Origin: Clostridiales bacterium
GTDB lineage: Bacteria > Bacillota > Clostridia > Christensenellales > Pumilibacteraceae
Direction: 5' to 3'
NCBI GenBank assembly: GCA_022508485.1
Contig: JAFLVD010000004.1
Span: 1,495 to 65,494, forward strand
DNA: 64,000 nt
In this document: positions 26,915-36,614 of the stretch, in pieces
Layout of the letters: every line of letters begins with the position of its first letter
Position numbering within the stretch: position 1 is the first letter of the stretch
Notes under the pieces: model-generated
What the model was told of the DNA's origin: nothing
Seen by the model: only the letters and a program-made list of their open reading frames with translations
The model's database searches: none
Translations under genes and position numbers: made by a program

Positions 26915-28990
26915 ATGTCGAAAGAGCAAAACAAGGACAATAAAAATAACGTCGAGAAAAAGAACAAGAACAAAATGCCCGACTTACAAGCTGTTTTTTC
27001 TCCGCGTTACCGTAACGTTATTTTAACGTTTTTGCTTGACGTGGCGCTTGTCGTCGGCTGTTTTTGGTTTGCTCGGTTTGTTATGTATTACAGCCCGGAC
27101 GTCAATCCGCCCCCGGGGTACTTGGATTTCGAGATTCCGCTCATGCTTATCATGGTGGCGGTGCCTATCTGTATGCTTGCGCTTTTCGACTGCTACAACG
27201 TCGTTTGGAAGTACGCCGGCAGGGTCGAGGTATTAAAATTCATCGCCTCGTACGTAACCTCGTTTATTGTTTTCGTTGTCGTAAGAATTATCGTTAACGA
27301 GTCGTTTAGGGCAGAGCTTTGGATGACGCAGATACTTTTGTTTGTGTTTTTCTGCTTTATGACGACGGGCGCGATAAGGTTTTTCCATATCGGCATAAGG
27401 TACGCAGAGTATATAAGAAAAGGCGTCGTTACGGAAGACGACGAGCAAAAAATGATCCGCACTATTATTATAGGGGCGGGCAATATCGGTACGGCGCTTC
27501 TTAACAGGTTTTTGGGCAACATTCAGGAAGGATATCTCCCCGTTGCGCTCGTCGACGACGACGAGGAAAAGCAGAACAGAACGATAAGCGGCGTTATAGT
27601 CGCAGGCGGTCTCGACCAAATAGACTCCATTGTCGAAACGTACGCGCCCGACACCTTTGTTATAGCTATTACAGAGCTTACCAAGTCGCAGTTAAAAAGC
27701 ATTTACGAGCGGCTCAGCAAGTTTAACATTCCCATTAAAATGCTGCCGCGCATAAGCGACGCGCAAGCGGAAGCCGGCTCGTCGCTCGAGCTTAGGGACA
27801 TAAAGATAGAATCGCTTCTCGGCAGGGACGAGTTTAAGGTAAAAACCGAGCTTGTCAATATGTGCGTTAAGGACAAAATAGTTATGGTAACGGGCGGCGC
27901 CGGGTCAATAGGCTCCGAGCTTTGCCGTCAGTCGCTTAACTTCGGCTGCAAACACCTTATTATTTTCGACCAGCACGAAAACGGAATGTTCAATATCGAT
28001 CAGGAGTTTTCCAAAGTTTACGACAAGTCGCGGTACACTCTCGTGGTGGGCACGGTTCGCGAGGCGGACAAGCTGCGTGAAACGCTTAATAAATTCAAGC
28101 CCGAAACGGTGTTCCACGCCGCGGCGTACAAGCACGTTCCCATGATGGAAATTGCGCCCACCGAGGCGATTAAAAACAACGTGTTCGGCACCAAAAACGT
28201 AATAGAGCAGTGCCAAAAGGCAGGAGTAAAGCGGTTCGTTTTGATTTCTACGGACAAGGCGGTTAACCCGGCAAACGTTATGGGTGCGTCCAAACGCCTT
28301 GCGGAAATGCTCGTTCAGACGAGGGCGGCGGACAGCTCTATGCAGATGGCGGCGGTGCGGTTCGGAAACGTTCTCGGTTCGAGCGGCTCGGTTATTCCCA
28401 CGTTCTTGCAGCAGATTCACGACGGCGGACCTGTAACGGTTACCGACAGAAACATAAAGCGCTACTTTATGACCATTCCGGAAGCGGTAAGGCTTGTTCT
28501 TCAAACGGGCGCGCTTGCGTCCAGCGGCGAGGTTTTCGTACTCGATATGGGCGAGCCGGTGTATATCTACGACCTTGCGTGCAGTCTTATCCGCCTTAAC
28601 GGCTACGTTCCAAACGAGGATATACAAATCGTCATTTCCGGGCTTAGGCCGGGCGAAAAGCTTTTCGAAGAGCTGCGCTACGATAAAGAGGACGTGGACA
28701 AAACGCTTCACGACGGCATTTTCGTTACCAAGCTCGAAAAAATCGACCGCAAAAAATTCGATAAGAATATCGAAGAGCTTAAAAAGCTCGCGTTTGCCGA
28801 GGACGAGGAAGGCGTCGAGAAAAAGGTGTTTTCAATCGTTCCGTCCGGCGCGAGAGAGCAGGCCATAAGGGAAAGGGAATCTTCTCTCCGCGCCGCAATG
28901 GCGGAGGCTGGCATGACGGACGAACATAATGACGTTGCCGAACAGCCGAGCGAAAATCTCGAGCAGTCTGTGGCAAAAGTTTCCGCATAG
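26915..28990 (+). CDS. CapD/FlaA1-like membrane nucleoside-diphosphate-sugar epimerase/dehydratase
   Basis: Four TMs, CoA-binding-like domain 'IIIGAGNIGTALLN', SDR 'MVTGGAGSIGSELCRQ'. Confidence 0.93.
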   Translation: MSKEQNKDNKNNVEKKNKNKMPDLQAVFSPRYRNVILTFLLDVALVVGCFWFARFVMYYSPDVNPPPGYLDFEIPLMLIMVAVPICMLALFDCYNVVWKYAGRVEVLKFIASYVTSFIVFVVVRIIVNESFRAELWMTQILLFVFFCFMTTGAIRFFHIGIRYAEYIRKGVVTEDDEQKMIRTIIIGAGNIGTALLNRFLGNIQEGYLPVALVDDDEEKQNRTISGVIVAGGLDQIDSIVETYAPDTFVIAITELTKSQLKSIYERLSKFNIPIKMLPRISDAQAEAGSSLELRDIKIESLLGRDEFKVKTELVNMCVKDKIVMVTGGAGSIGSELCRQSLNFGCKHLIIFDQHENGMFNIDQEFSKVYDKSRYTLVVGTVREADKLRETLNKFKPETVFHAAAYKHVPMMEIAPTEAIKNNVFGTKNVIEQCQKAGVKRFVLISTDKAVNPANVMGASKRLAEMLVQTRAADSSMQMAAVRFGNVLGSSGSVIPTFLQQIHDGGPVTVTDRNIKRYFMTIPEAVRLVLQTGALASSGEVFVLDMGEPVYIYDLACSLIRLNGYVPNEDIQIVISGLRPGEKLFEELRYDKEDVDKTLHDGIFVTKLEKIDRKKFDKNIEELKKLAFAEDEEGVEKKVFSIVPSGAREQAIRERESSLRAAMAEAGMTDEHNDVAEQPSENLEQSVAKVSA

Positions 28991-29059
28991 CGGAATAAAT
29001 CGCCGTATTTTTTAATAAACATTAGGTGGCAAAATATACTGGCCTTCGGAGGTCGTAAG

Positions 29060-29866
29060 TTGAGTATGGTATGGTGGCAAGCCATGGTTTTGGGGCTTGT
29101 TCAAGGATTTACCGAATTTTTACCGGTTTCGTCGAGCGGACATCTTATTCTCGTTCGAGAATTGATGGGGCTTAACTCGACCGTAAATTCCGCGTATAAC
29201 CGTTTTTTCGACATAGCGGTGCACGTCGGTACGCTTGTTGCCGTCGCTATCGTGCTGTATAAAGATATATTGGGGCTTTTCCGTAAGCCGTTTAAGCGCC
29301 TTTTAATGCTTATAGTCGCGACCGTTCCTGCGGTCGTCGTCGGCTTCTCTTTGGAAAAAACGGGCGTTATCGACGAGTATTTTTCCTCGGCGCGGTATCT
29401 ATGCTTTTTCTTCCTGTTTACCGCGGTTATAATGCTCGTAAGCGAAATTGTCGCTAAGCGCACAAAAAAGAAAAAAGATTTATCGTGGGGCGGTGCCGTC
29501 GCTATGGGCGTAATGCAGGGGATAGGAGTGTTCCCCGGCGTTTCGAGATCGGGTTCTACCATATTCGGCGGAACGGTTACCGGCACGGACACCAAGCAGG
29601 TTGCAACGTTTTCGTTTTTAATGAGCATACCTGTTATTCTCGGTTCTTTGCTTTTGGACGTTATCTCGATAGGGGGCAGCGGTGCGCTCGGCTCGGCGGA
29701 CTGGTTTAATATTGTCGTCGGTATGTTAACGGCGTTCGCTTCGGGATATTTTTCGGTGCGCGTAATGCTTAAACTGATAGAAAAAGCCAATTTTAAGTGG
29801 TTTTCGCTCTATCTGTTTATCGTTTCCGTACTTACTTTTTCGTTCTGTTTCGTGCCTTCGCTTTAA
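29060..29866 (+). CDS. uppP: undecaprenyl-diphosphatase (BacA family), TTG start
   Basis: 'GLVQGFTEFLPVSSSGHLIL', 'GVFPGVSRSGSTI'. Confidence 0.95.
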   Translation: MSMVWWQAMVLGLVQGFTEFLPVSSSGHLILVRELMGLNSTVNSAYNRFFDIAVHVGTLVAVAIVLYKDILGLFRKPFKRLLMLIVATVPAVVVGFSLEKTGVIDEYFSSARYLCFFFLFTAVIMLVSEIVAKRTKKKKDLSWGGAVAMGVMQGIGVFPGVSRSGSTIFGGTVTGTDTKQVATFSFLMSIPVILGSLLLDVISIGGSGALGSADWFNIVVGMLTAFASGYFSVRVMLKLIEKANFKWFSLYLFIVSVLTFSFCFVPSL

Positions 29867-29910
29867 AAACTCTTCACAACAAGGTAACGGCAATCATATA
29901 CAATCGGTGT

Positions 29911-30981
29911 ATGATTGCTGTTTTTTTCGGTGGAAGATCGTGCGAGCACGACATCAGTATAATAACGGGACTTCAAGCGCTGTCCGCGTGTAAAAGAGCG
30001 GCCGTCGGCGTGTACATAGACGGCGACGGTATTTGGCACGCGAGCGATTCGTTCGACAGCGTTAACGCGGTCAGAAACGGCAGGTTTAAAGCAAAGACAG
30101 TGCATATCCGTCCGGGCGAACCGTACTTGTACTGTAAGAACCGCAGGCTGTATAAAATAAGCGCCGCGCTGTTATGTATGCACGGAATGTTCGGCGAGGA
30201 CGGAAGCCTTCAAGGCCTTCTCGAGCTAAGCGGAATTCCGTACACTGGAAGCGGAATTCTGCCGTCCGCAATCGGCATGAACAAGCTTTACAGCAAGCGC
30301 GTTTTCGAGGCGGCCGGGCTTAAAGTTTTGCCGTACGAGGCCGTTACTCGCGACAGCTATTTGTCCGACCCTCTCGCCGCGGTAAAACCGATACTCGATA
30401 AAATTCCGTTCCCCATGATAGTCAAGCCGTGCAACCTCGGAAGCTCGATCGGAATAAGTATGGCTGATAATCTAAACGACTTGTATTCGGCGCTTCGTAT
30501 CGCGTTCGAGTGGGACGACGTTGCCGTCGTCGAAAAGGCGCTCGTCGGTTTTACCGAGGTTAACTGCGCCGTACTCGGCGACGAGGACTGCACCCCGTCC
30601 GAAACCGAACAGCCCGTCGGCTGGAAAAGCTTTTTGACTTTTTCGGATAAGTACTCGGGCGACGTGAAGTCATCCCGGCACAAAATCCCTGCGGATATAG
30701 GAATAGAGAAAAACGAAGAGGTTAAAGAGCTTGCCGTAGCCGCGTTTAAGGCGGTGGGGTGTTCCGGGGTTGCGAGGATAGATTTTCTTATTAAGGACGA
30801 CGATATTTACATAAACGAGATAAACACAATCCCCGGCTCTTTGTCGTGCGCGCTGTTCCGCGGCGATATGAACTTTTCCACGCTTATCGAAAGGCTTATA
30901 GAAATAGCCGAAAAACGCAAAAAGCGGTCGGATAGGCTAAGGCGCATGTACACTCCGCCCGAGCCGATAATAGGAAAGTAA
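29911..30981 (+). CDS. ddl: D-alanine-D-alanine ligase
   Basis: 'MIAVFFGGRSCEHDISIITGLQ', 'CMHGMFGEDGSLQGLLELSGIPYTGSG', 'INEINTIPGSL'. Confidence 0.93.
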   Translation: MIAVFFGGRSCEHDISIITGLQALSACKRAAVGVYIDGDGIWHASDSFDSVNAVRNGRFKAKTVHIRPGEPYLYCKNRRLYKISAALLCMHGMFGEDGSLQGLLELSGIPYTGSGILPSAIGMNKLYSKRVFEAAGLKVLPYEAVTRDSYLSDPLAAVKPILDKIPFPMIVKPCNLGSSIGISMADNLNDLYSALRIAFEWDDVAVVEKALVGFTEVNCAVLGDEDCTPSETEQPVGWKSFLTFSDKYSGDVKSSRHKIPADIGIEKNEEVKELAVAAFKAVGCSGVARIDFLIKDDDIYINEINTIPGSLSCALFRGDMNFSTLIERLIEIAEKRKKRSDRLRRMYTPPEPIIGK

Positions 30982-30996
30982 AAATACAGTAAAGTC

Positions 30997-31021
30997 AAAA
31001 CGCCGAGTATGTCGGCGTTTT
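30997..31021 (+). terminator. intrinsic terminator after ddl
   Basis: AAAACGCCGA-GTATG-TCGGCGTTTT. Confidence 0.85.
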
Positions 31022-31080
31022 TTGTCATATTGACAATTCTTTCCTCATACAATTTTAGCATTGAAGGAAAGGAGACTGTT

Positions 31081-32544
31081 ATGAGAAAGAAAATCACAGC
31101 TATTATTCTTGCCGCCGCAGTGTCGCTGCCGCTTGCCGCATGCTCGCCGGCACAAGAGGAAGGACGGACGGTTTACTCTATAAACGCGACGCTTTCCGCG
31201 GACAACGTGCTTACCGCTCAGGTGAGCGTCGATTATCTTAACAATACCGACGTTTCGCAGAACGAGCTGTGGTTTAACCTTTATCCAAACGCATACCGCG
31301 AGGGCGCTAAGTTCTGTCCCATTCCGGCGGACAAAATAATCTCGGCGTACCCTAACGGGCGGAGTTACGCAAAGCTCGATATCGAATCGGTTGCGGTAGG
31401 TGGAAAGCAGGTAGAGTATAGGGTAGGCGGCGAGGACGAAAACGTGCTGATTGTACCGCTCGATTCTTCGCTCGAGCCTACCGACAGAGTTAACGTGGAC
31501 GTAGAATACACGCTTAAACTTCCAAACGTAAAGCATCGACTCGGCTATACTAATAAGTCGGTTAACCTTGCCAACTTTTATCCGATAGCGTGCGTATACA
31601 GCGGCGGCGAGTTTATAGCCGACCCGTACTATTCGGTGGGCGATCCGTTTTACAGCGAGTGCGCCGACTACAACGTTACTCTTTCCGTACCGAGCAAGTT
31701 TACCGGCGCGTTTACCGGCGAGGTGAAAAGCGTAAACGAAGCCGAGGACGGCAAAATCTTCGTGATAAAGGCAAACAACGTTCGCGACTTTGCGGCCGTA
31801 ATCGGCGAGTACGAAAAGGCGAGCGGACTTGCCGGAACCACCGTCGTAAACTATTACTACTATTCGGATACCGCGCCGGAAAAAGCGCTTAACACCGCGA
31901 TAGACGCCATTAACGTGTTTTCCGATATGTTCGGCGCGTACCCGTATCCCGAATATTCGGTGGTGCAGACCTCGTTTACTCACGGCGGAATGGAATATCC
32001 CAACCTTTCCATGATTTCCGACGCGTATGTATCGGACGCATACAACGACATAATCGTTCACGAAACGGCGCACCAATGGTGGTACGGCGTCGTAGGCAAC
32101 GACGAGGTTAGGTGCGCCTGGCTCGACGAAGGGCTTACCGAGTATTCGACCATGCTCTTTTACGAAAAGGCGGACGGGTATAATTACACCTTCGACGCAA
32201 AGCGTGCGGACGCGCTCGCGGCTTACATGTTGTACTGCGAAACGTATAAAAACAACGGACTCGGCGACACTTCCATGAACCGCGCAATCAACGAGTACGA
32301 GGGCGATATCGAGTATTCGTACATGACGTACGTAAAGGGCGCGCTTATGCTCGACGACGTAAGAAACGCGGTGGGCGACGCGGCGTTCTTTAAGGGAATA
32401 AAAAACTACTACCGCGATAATAAGTACAAAATCGCGCGCCCCGAGCATCTTATAGGCGCAATCGAAAAAACGTCGAGAAAAAAGGTGGGCGAGCTGTTCG
32501 ACTCGTGGCTTAAAGGTAACGTAAAGCTGTATTCCAAAAACTGA
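31081..32544 (+). CDS. M1-family metallopeptidase lipoprotein
   Basis: Lipobox LAACS; 'HGGMEYPNLSMIS', 'HETAHQWWYGVVGNDEVRCAWLDEGLTEY'. Confidence 0.88.
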   Translation: MRKKITAIILAAAVSLPLAACSPAQEEGRTVYSINATLSADNVLTAQVSVDYLNNTDVSQNELWFNLYPNAYREGAKFCPIPADKIISAYPNGRSYAKLDIESVAVGGKQVEYRVGGEDENVLIVPLDSSLEPTDRVNVDVEYTLKLPNVKHRLGYTNKSVNLANFYPIACVYSGGEFIADPYYSVGDPFYSECADYNVTLSVPSKFTGAFTGEVKSVNEAEDGKIFVIKANNVRDFAAVIGEYEKASGLAGTTVVNYYYYSDTAPEKALNTAIDAINVFSDMFGAYPYPEYSVVQTSFTHGGMEYPNLSMISDAYVSDAYNDIIVHETAHQWWYGVVGNDEVRCAWLDEGLTEYSTMLFYEKADGYNYTFDAKRADALAAYMLYCETYKNNGLGDTSMNRAINEYEGDIEYSYMTYVKGALMLDDVRNAVGDAAFFKGIKNYYRDNKYKIARPEHLIGAIEKTSRKKVGELFDSWLKGNVKLYSKN

Positions 32545-32645
32545 GCGAAACAGTAAATATCGTTTTCTACACTTTTCGACATAATTTAACAGCAAGTTAT
32601 GCACTTTTGCACATAGTTATGCACATTTCATAGTATGGGGATCGT

Positions 32646-33338
32646 ATGCCGTTTATCACGATAAAAAGAAAGACTGTTGCAGTTATACTTGTTCTTGTTC
32701 TCGCCGTCGTAGCCGTTGCGGCTACGGCGGCGTCCGTCATTACCTCTACGCGCGCCGAAAACGGCGTTACGATAGTAATCGACCCCGGACACGGCGGCGC
32801 GGACGGTGGCGTGGTTGGAAGATCGACGGGCACTAAGGAGAGCGATATTAACCTTTCCGTCGCCAAGTATCTTGCCGACTACTTTAAAAAGAGCGGTTAC
32901 AACGCCGTGCTTACGAGAAACGATATGGGTTCCGTAGAGGGCGCGGTAAAATACAGCAAACGCGGCGATATGAAGGCGCGGCGGCAAATTGTTGAAAAGT
33001 GCTCGCCCGACCTTGTTATCAGCGTACACTGCAATTCCTATCCTATGGAATCGGTGTCAGGTGCGCAGGTTTTTTATTCTAAAAGCGCAACGCTCGGAAA
33101 GCAGTTTGCGGACACCGTTCAGGGCTACTTTAACGAGGTGCTGAACAAAAAGGCGCGCAGCGCCGCGGTGGGCGACTATTACATACTTAACTGTACGGAG
33201 TACCCGTCTATACTTTGCGAATGCGGCTTTTTGTCCAACCGCGAGGACGAAAAAAATTTAATTACGGCGTCCTATCAGGAAAAGGTCGCTTACACGATTT
33301 TTTCGGCGGTCAATTCGGTTTTTTACGACAAGGCATAG
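32646..33338 (+). CDS. N-acetylmuramoyl-L-alanine amidase (Amidase_3, CwlD-like)
   Basis: 'IVIDPGHGGADGGVVG..GTKESDINLSVAKYLADYF', N-terminal TM. Confidence 0.9.
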   Translation: MPFITIKRKTVAVILVLVLAVVAVAATAASVITSTRAENGVTIVIDPGHGGADGGVVGRSTGTKESDINLSVAKYLADYFKKSGYNAVLTRNDMGSVEGAVKYSKRGDMKARRQIVEKCSPDLVISVHCNSYPMESVSGAQVFYSKSATLGKQFADTVQGYFNEVLNKKARSAAVGDYYILNCTEYPSILCECGFLSNREDEKNLITASYQEKVAYTIFSAVNSVFYDKA

Positions 33339-33455
33339 AGGGTTTGCTCTATCCGCGTAATTTAAAAAATAACTTGCAAAATTTGCCGCCGTGTGATATA
33401 CTCTAATCGGTGAAGTGTGCGCTTTGCGCGCTAAATCTTTCGCCTAAGAGTATCG

Positions 33456-34466
33456 ATGAAAAAAAAGGTCGGCATAATCGGATTGGGGCTTATCGGCGGC
33501 TCTATAGCGTACGCGCTGCGCAACGTGTTCGATATCGTGTTTTACGATACCGATACTTTTACGCGCGAGTATGCGGAAAACAACGGCTTGGGTCGCTTTA
33601 CGCCCGTCGAGGACATGAAAGAATGCGAGGCCGTGTTTGTTTGCGTGCCTCTTGCCGTAACTAAGTCCGTTTTGGAAAGTACGGTAAAGCTTTTGCCCGA
33701 CGTGATTGTAGCCGACGTGGCGTCGGTTAAAGAGCCGTTCGATTCAGTGGGCGGCAGGTATGTGGGTACTCACCCTATGGCAGGGACCGAAAAGGGCGGA
33801 GTTTGCGCCGCAAAAGCGCACCTATTCGAAAACGCGTACTGGATTATAACGGCATGCGGCGGCGACGCCGAAGTCGTAGAAAGTATAATTAAGCACACCG
33901 GCGCAAGGCCGGTTAAAATGACGGCGAGCGAGCACGACAAGGCGGTTGCTTTTTTTTCGCACGCGCCGCACGCCGTTTCTTATTCGCTCGTTTCGGCTTC
34001 CGTGGGGGAAGCCTCGCCTATAGCCGGCAGCGGCTTTTTCGACACGACGCGCATTGCGGCGTCCTCGGGCGAGTTTTGGTCGGAGGTTTTTAAGCAAAAC
34101 AAGGACAACGTTTTGTTTGCGCTCGGCCGCATAGAAAAAGAGCTTGATAAAATCAAGGCTTTGCTCGGCGCGGACAGGTACGACGAGCTTGCCTCTTACA
34201 TGAACGCCGCAAAGCTTAAACGCGAGGCGATATTTTACGGCGAGGCGTCGGGCGAAGCGATCTACGTCGATCTCGTCGACAGAATCGGCGAGTTCGAGCG
34301 CATTACCGGAAAGCTTGCTTCCGCCGGGATTAACGTTAAATCAATCGCGCTTATGCCGGGACGAGAGGGCGCCGGCGGCGCGCTCAGGCTCGAATTCGAA
34401 AGCGGCGCGGACGCTCTTCTCGCAAAAGCGGCGCTGGGCATTACGGAAGATAAGGAGAAGAAATGA
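33456..34466 (+). CDS. tyrA: prephenate dehydrogenase
   Basis: 'VGIIGLGLIGGSIAYAL', 'GTHPMAGTEKGG', C-terminal ACT-like region. Confidence 0.9.
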   Translation: MKKKVGIIGLGLIGGSIAYALRNVFDIVFYDTDTFTREYAENNGLGRFTPVEDMKECEAVFVCVPLAVTKSVLESTVKLLPDVIVADVASVKEPFDSVGGRYVGTHPMAGTEKGGVCAAKAHLFENAYWIITACGGDAEVVESIIKHTGARPVKMTASEHDKAVAFFSHAPHAVSYSLVSASVGEASPIAGSGFFDTTRIAASSGEFWSEVFKQNKDNVLFALGRIEKELDKIKALLGADRYDELASYMNAAKLKREAIFYGEASGEAIYVDLVDRIGEFERITGKLASAGINVKSIALMPGREGAGGALRLEFESGADALLAKAALGITEDKEKK

Positions 34467-35614
34467 TAGAATACATTACGGCAGGCGAATCGCACGGACC
34501 TATGCTCGTCGGGATTATCAAAAATCTACCGGCAGGGCTTGCGATTGACAAAACGTTTATAGACGGCGAGCTGGCGCGCCGTATGCTCGGCTTCGGGCGC
34601 GGCGGCAGAATGAAGATAGAGCGCGACGCCGCGGAATTTGTTACCGGCGTTCGCGGCGGAAAAACGCTCGGAAGTCCGCTGACCGCGATTATTTATAACC
34701 GCGATCACGAAAACTGGAAGGACGTTATGGGCTTTGCCGCAACGGACGACGGCATGGCGAGTAGGCGAGTTACAGCCGTTCGGCCGGGACATGCGGATCT
34801 ATCCGGTTCGGTTAAATACGGCTTTAACGACGCGCGTAACGTCTTGGAACGGGCGTCCGCACGCGAGAGCGCAATGCGCGTATGCCTGGGCGCGGTCGCC
34901 AAACTGTACTTGCGCGAACTGGGTATCGAGATTTACAGCCACACGGTTTCTATCGGCGGCGTTACTGCGGAACAAACAGCCGACTTTAAAAACATTAACG
35001 AACGCGCGGACGGCAATCCCGTGCGCTGTCTCGACGAAAAGGCAAGCGTACTGATGCAAGATGCGATTTCCGCGGCAGGCGAAAAGGGCGACACCGTGGG
35101 CGGCGTTACCGAGATTGTAATTATAGGCTGTAAGTCGGGAATAGGCAGTTACGTTTCGAGCGACAGAAAGCTCGACGGGATTATTATGAGCGAGGTGGGA
35201 TCGGTCCAGTCCGTTAAGGCGGTGGAAATAGGCGACGGGATAGTAAACGCGTCGCTTTTAGGCTCTTCCGTTCACGACGAGCTGTTTACGAAAAACAAAA
35301 AGCTTTACCGCAAAACCAACCGCGCCGGCGGACTCGAGGGCGGAATGAGTAACGGCGAGTCTATCGTTATCCGCGCTTACTGTAAGCCCATTCCCACTCT
35401 TAAATGCGGACTTAATACCGTGGATATCGAGAGCGGAAAGGCGGTAAAAGCCACGCCTGAGCGAAGCGACGTTTGCGCAGTTCCAGCGGCAGGCGTCGTG
35501 TGCGAGGCCGCCGCGGCGCTTGCGCTTACGAAAGCGCTTAGCGACATGCTCGGCGGCGACACTATGGACGAGGTAAAAGCTCGGTACGAGTTAAAGAGGT
35601 CGTTTAATGGATAA
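34463..35614 (+). CDS. aroC: chorismate synthase
   Basis: 'AGESHGPMLVGIIKNLPAGL', 'RAGGLEGGMSNGE'. Confidence 0.95.
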   Translation: MIEYITAGESHGPMLVGIIKNLPAGLAIDKTFIDGELARRMLGFGRGGRMKIERDAAEFVTGVRGGKTLGSPLTAIIYNRDHENWKDVMGFAATDDGMASRRVTAVRPGHADLSGSVKYGFNDARNVLERASARESAMRVCLGAVAKLYLRELGIEIYSHTVSIGGVTAEQTADFKNINERADGNPVRCLDEKASVLMQDAISAAGEKGDTVGGVTEIVIIGCKSGIGSYVSSDRKLDGIIMSEVGSVQSVKAVEIGDGIVNASLLGSSVHDELFTKNKKLYRKTNRAGGLEGGMSNGESIVIRAYCKPIPTLKCGLNTVDIESGKAVKATPERSDVCAVPAAGVVCEAAAALALTKALSDMLGGDTMDEVKARYELKRSFNG

Positions 35615-36614
35615 GGTAAGCAATATTCTTTGCGGAAAGGATTTAACCGAGGACGCGGCGGCGGCGATAAAAGAATGTAGATTTGTCGTAACGGACAGCA
35701 ATCTCGCGTCGCTTTATCCCGAGCTTACTTCGGGCGCGTTCGTTATCCCGGCAGGGGAAAACAGTAAGCGTCAAAGCGTGCTGTTTAACATTCTTTCCGC
35801 AATGCAAAAAAAGGGGATTAAACGGTCGGACAGAGTGTGCTCTGTCGGCGGCGGCGTAGTGAGCGACATAACGGGGCTTGCCGCGGCAATGTATATGCGC
35901 GGCGTGGAATGGGTCAATATCCCAACCTCTCTTCTTGCAATGGTGGACGCAGGTATCGGCGGAAAAACCGCTATCAATTTTAACGGCGTAAAAAACCTCG
36001 TCGGGGCGTTCCACCTGCCCGAAAGAATAGTTATTTCCGCAATCTTTTTAAAAACTCTTCCCGATCGCGAGTGGCTTGACGGCGCCGGCGAACTGATTAA
36101 AACGTGCCTTCTTACCGAGGACGCGTATAAGGCGCTAAACGCTAACCTCGACGGACTGAAAGCAAAGGATATTGACAAGGTGTATCCGCTTATATCGCTT
36201 TGCGTCGACATTAAAAACGCCGTCGTAAAAGCCGACCCCAAAGAGGGCGGACTTAGAAAAATTCTCAACGTGGGACATACGGTCGGACACGCGCTCGAGA
36301 GTATCGAAAAGTACAAGCTAAGCCACGGCGAGTACGTTTTAAAGGGCATGATGACCGAGCTTACAATGTGCAAGGATATTGTCGATAATAGCTTTTACCG
36401 CGAGATTTTGCCTATCCTTCGCTCGTTTACGAATCCGCCTACCGCCGCGGCAAGCGCGGTGTGCCGCCGTTCGCTTTCCGACAAGAAAAACGACGCGAAT
36501 ACGATTTCGGTCATGGTTCCGACGTCGCCGGGAAAGGTAACAGAGGTCAAAATGCGGCAAGACGATTATAAATCGCGCTATGCTTCGGCGTTAAAGGAGT
36601 TGAATGCTTTATGA
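35607..36614 (+). CDS. aroB: 3-dehydroquinate synthase
   Basis: 'GGGVVSDITGLAAAMYMRGVEWVNIPTSLLAMVDAGIGGKTAINF'. Confidence 0.95.
   Translation: MDKVSNILCGKDLTEDAAAAIKECRFVVTDSNLASLYPELTSGAFVIPAGENSKRQSVLFNILSAMQKKGIKRSDRVCSVGGGVVSDITGLAAAMYMRGVEWVNIPTSLLAMVDAGIGGKTAINFNGVKNLVGAFHLPERIVISAIFLKTLPDREWLDGAGELIKTCLLTEDAYKALNANLDGLKAKDIDKVYPLISLCVDIKNAVVKADPKEGGLRKILNVGHTVGHALESIEKYKLSHGEYVLKGMMTELTMCKDIVDNSFYREILPILRSFTNPPTAAASAVCRRSLSDKKNDANTISVMVPTSPGKVTEVKMRQDDYKSRYASALKELNAL

Noticed and set aside
31045-32604. 519-aa minus-strand ORF opposite the M1 peptidase
   Set aside because: Antisense shadow of a well-supported gene; composition (Arg/Val/His-rich, no domains) is typical of spurious frames in this codon usage.
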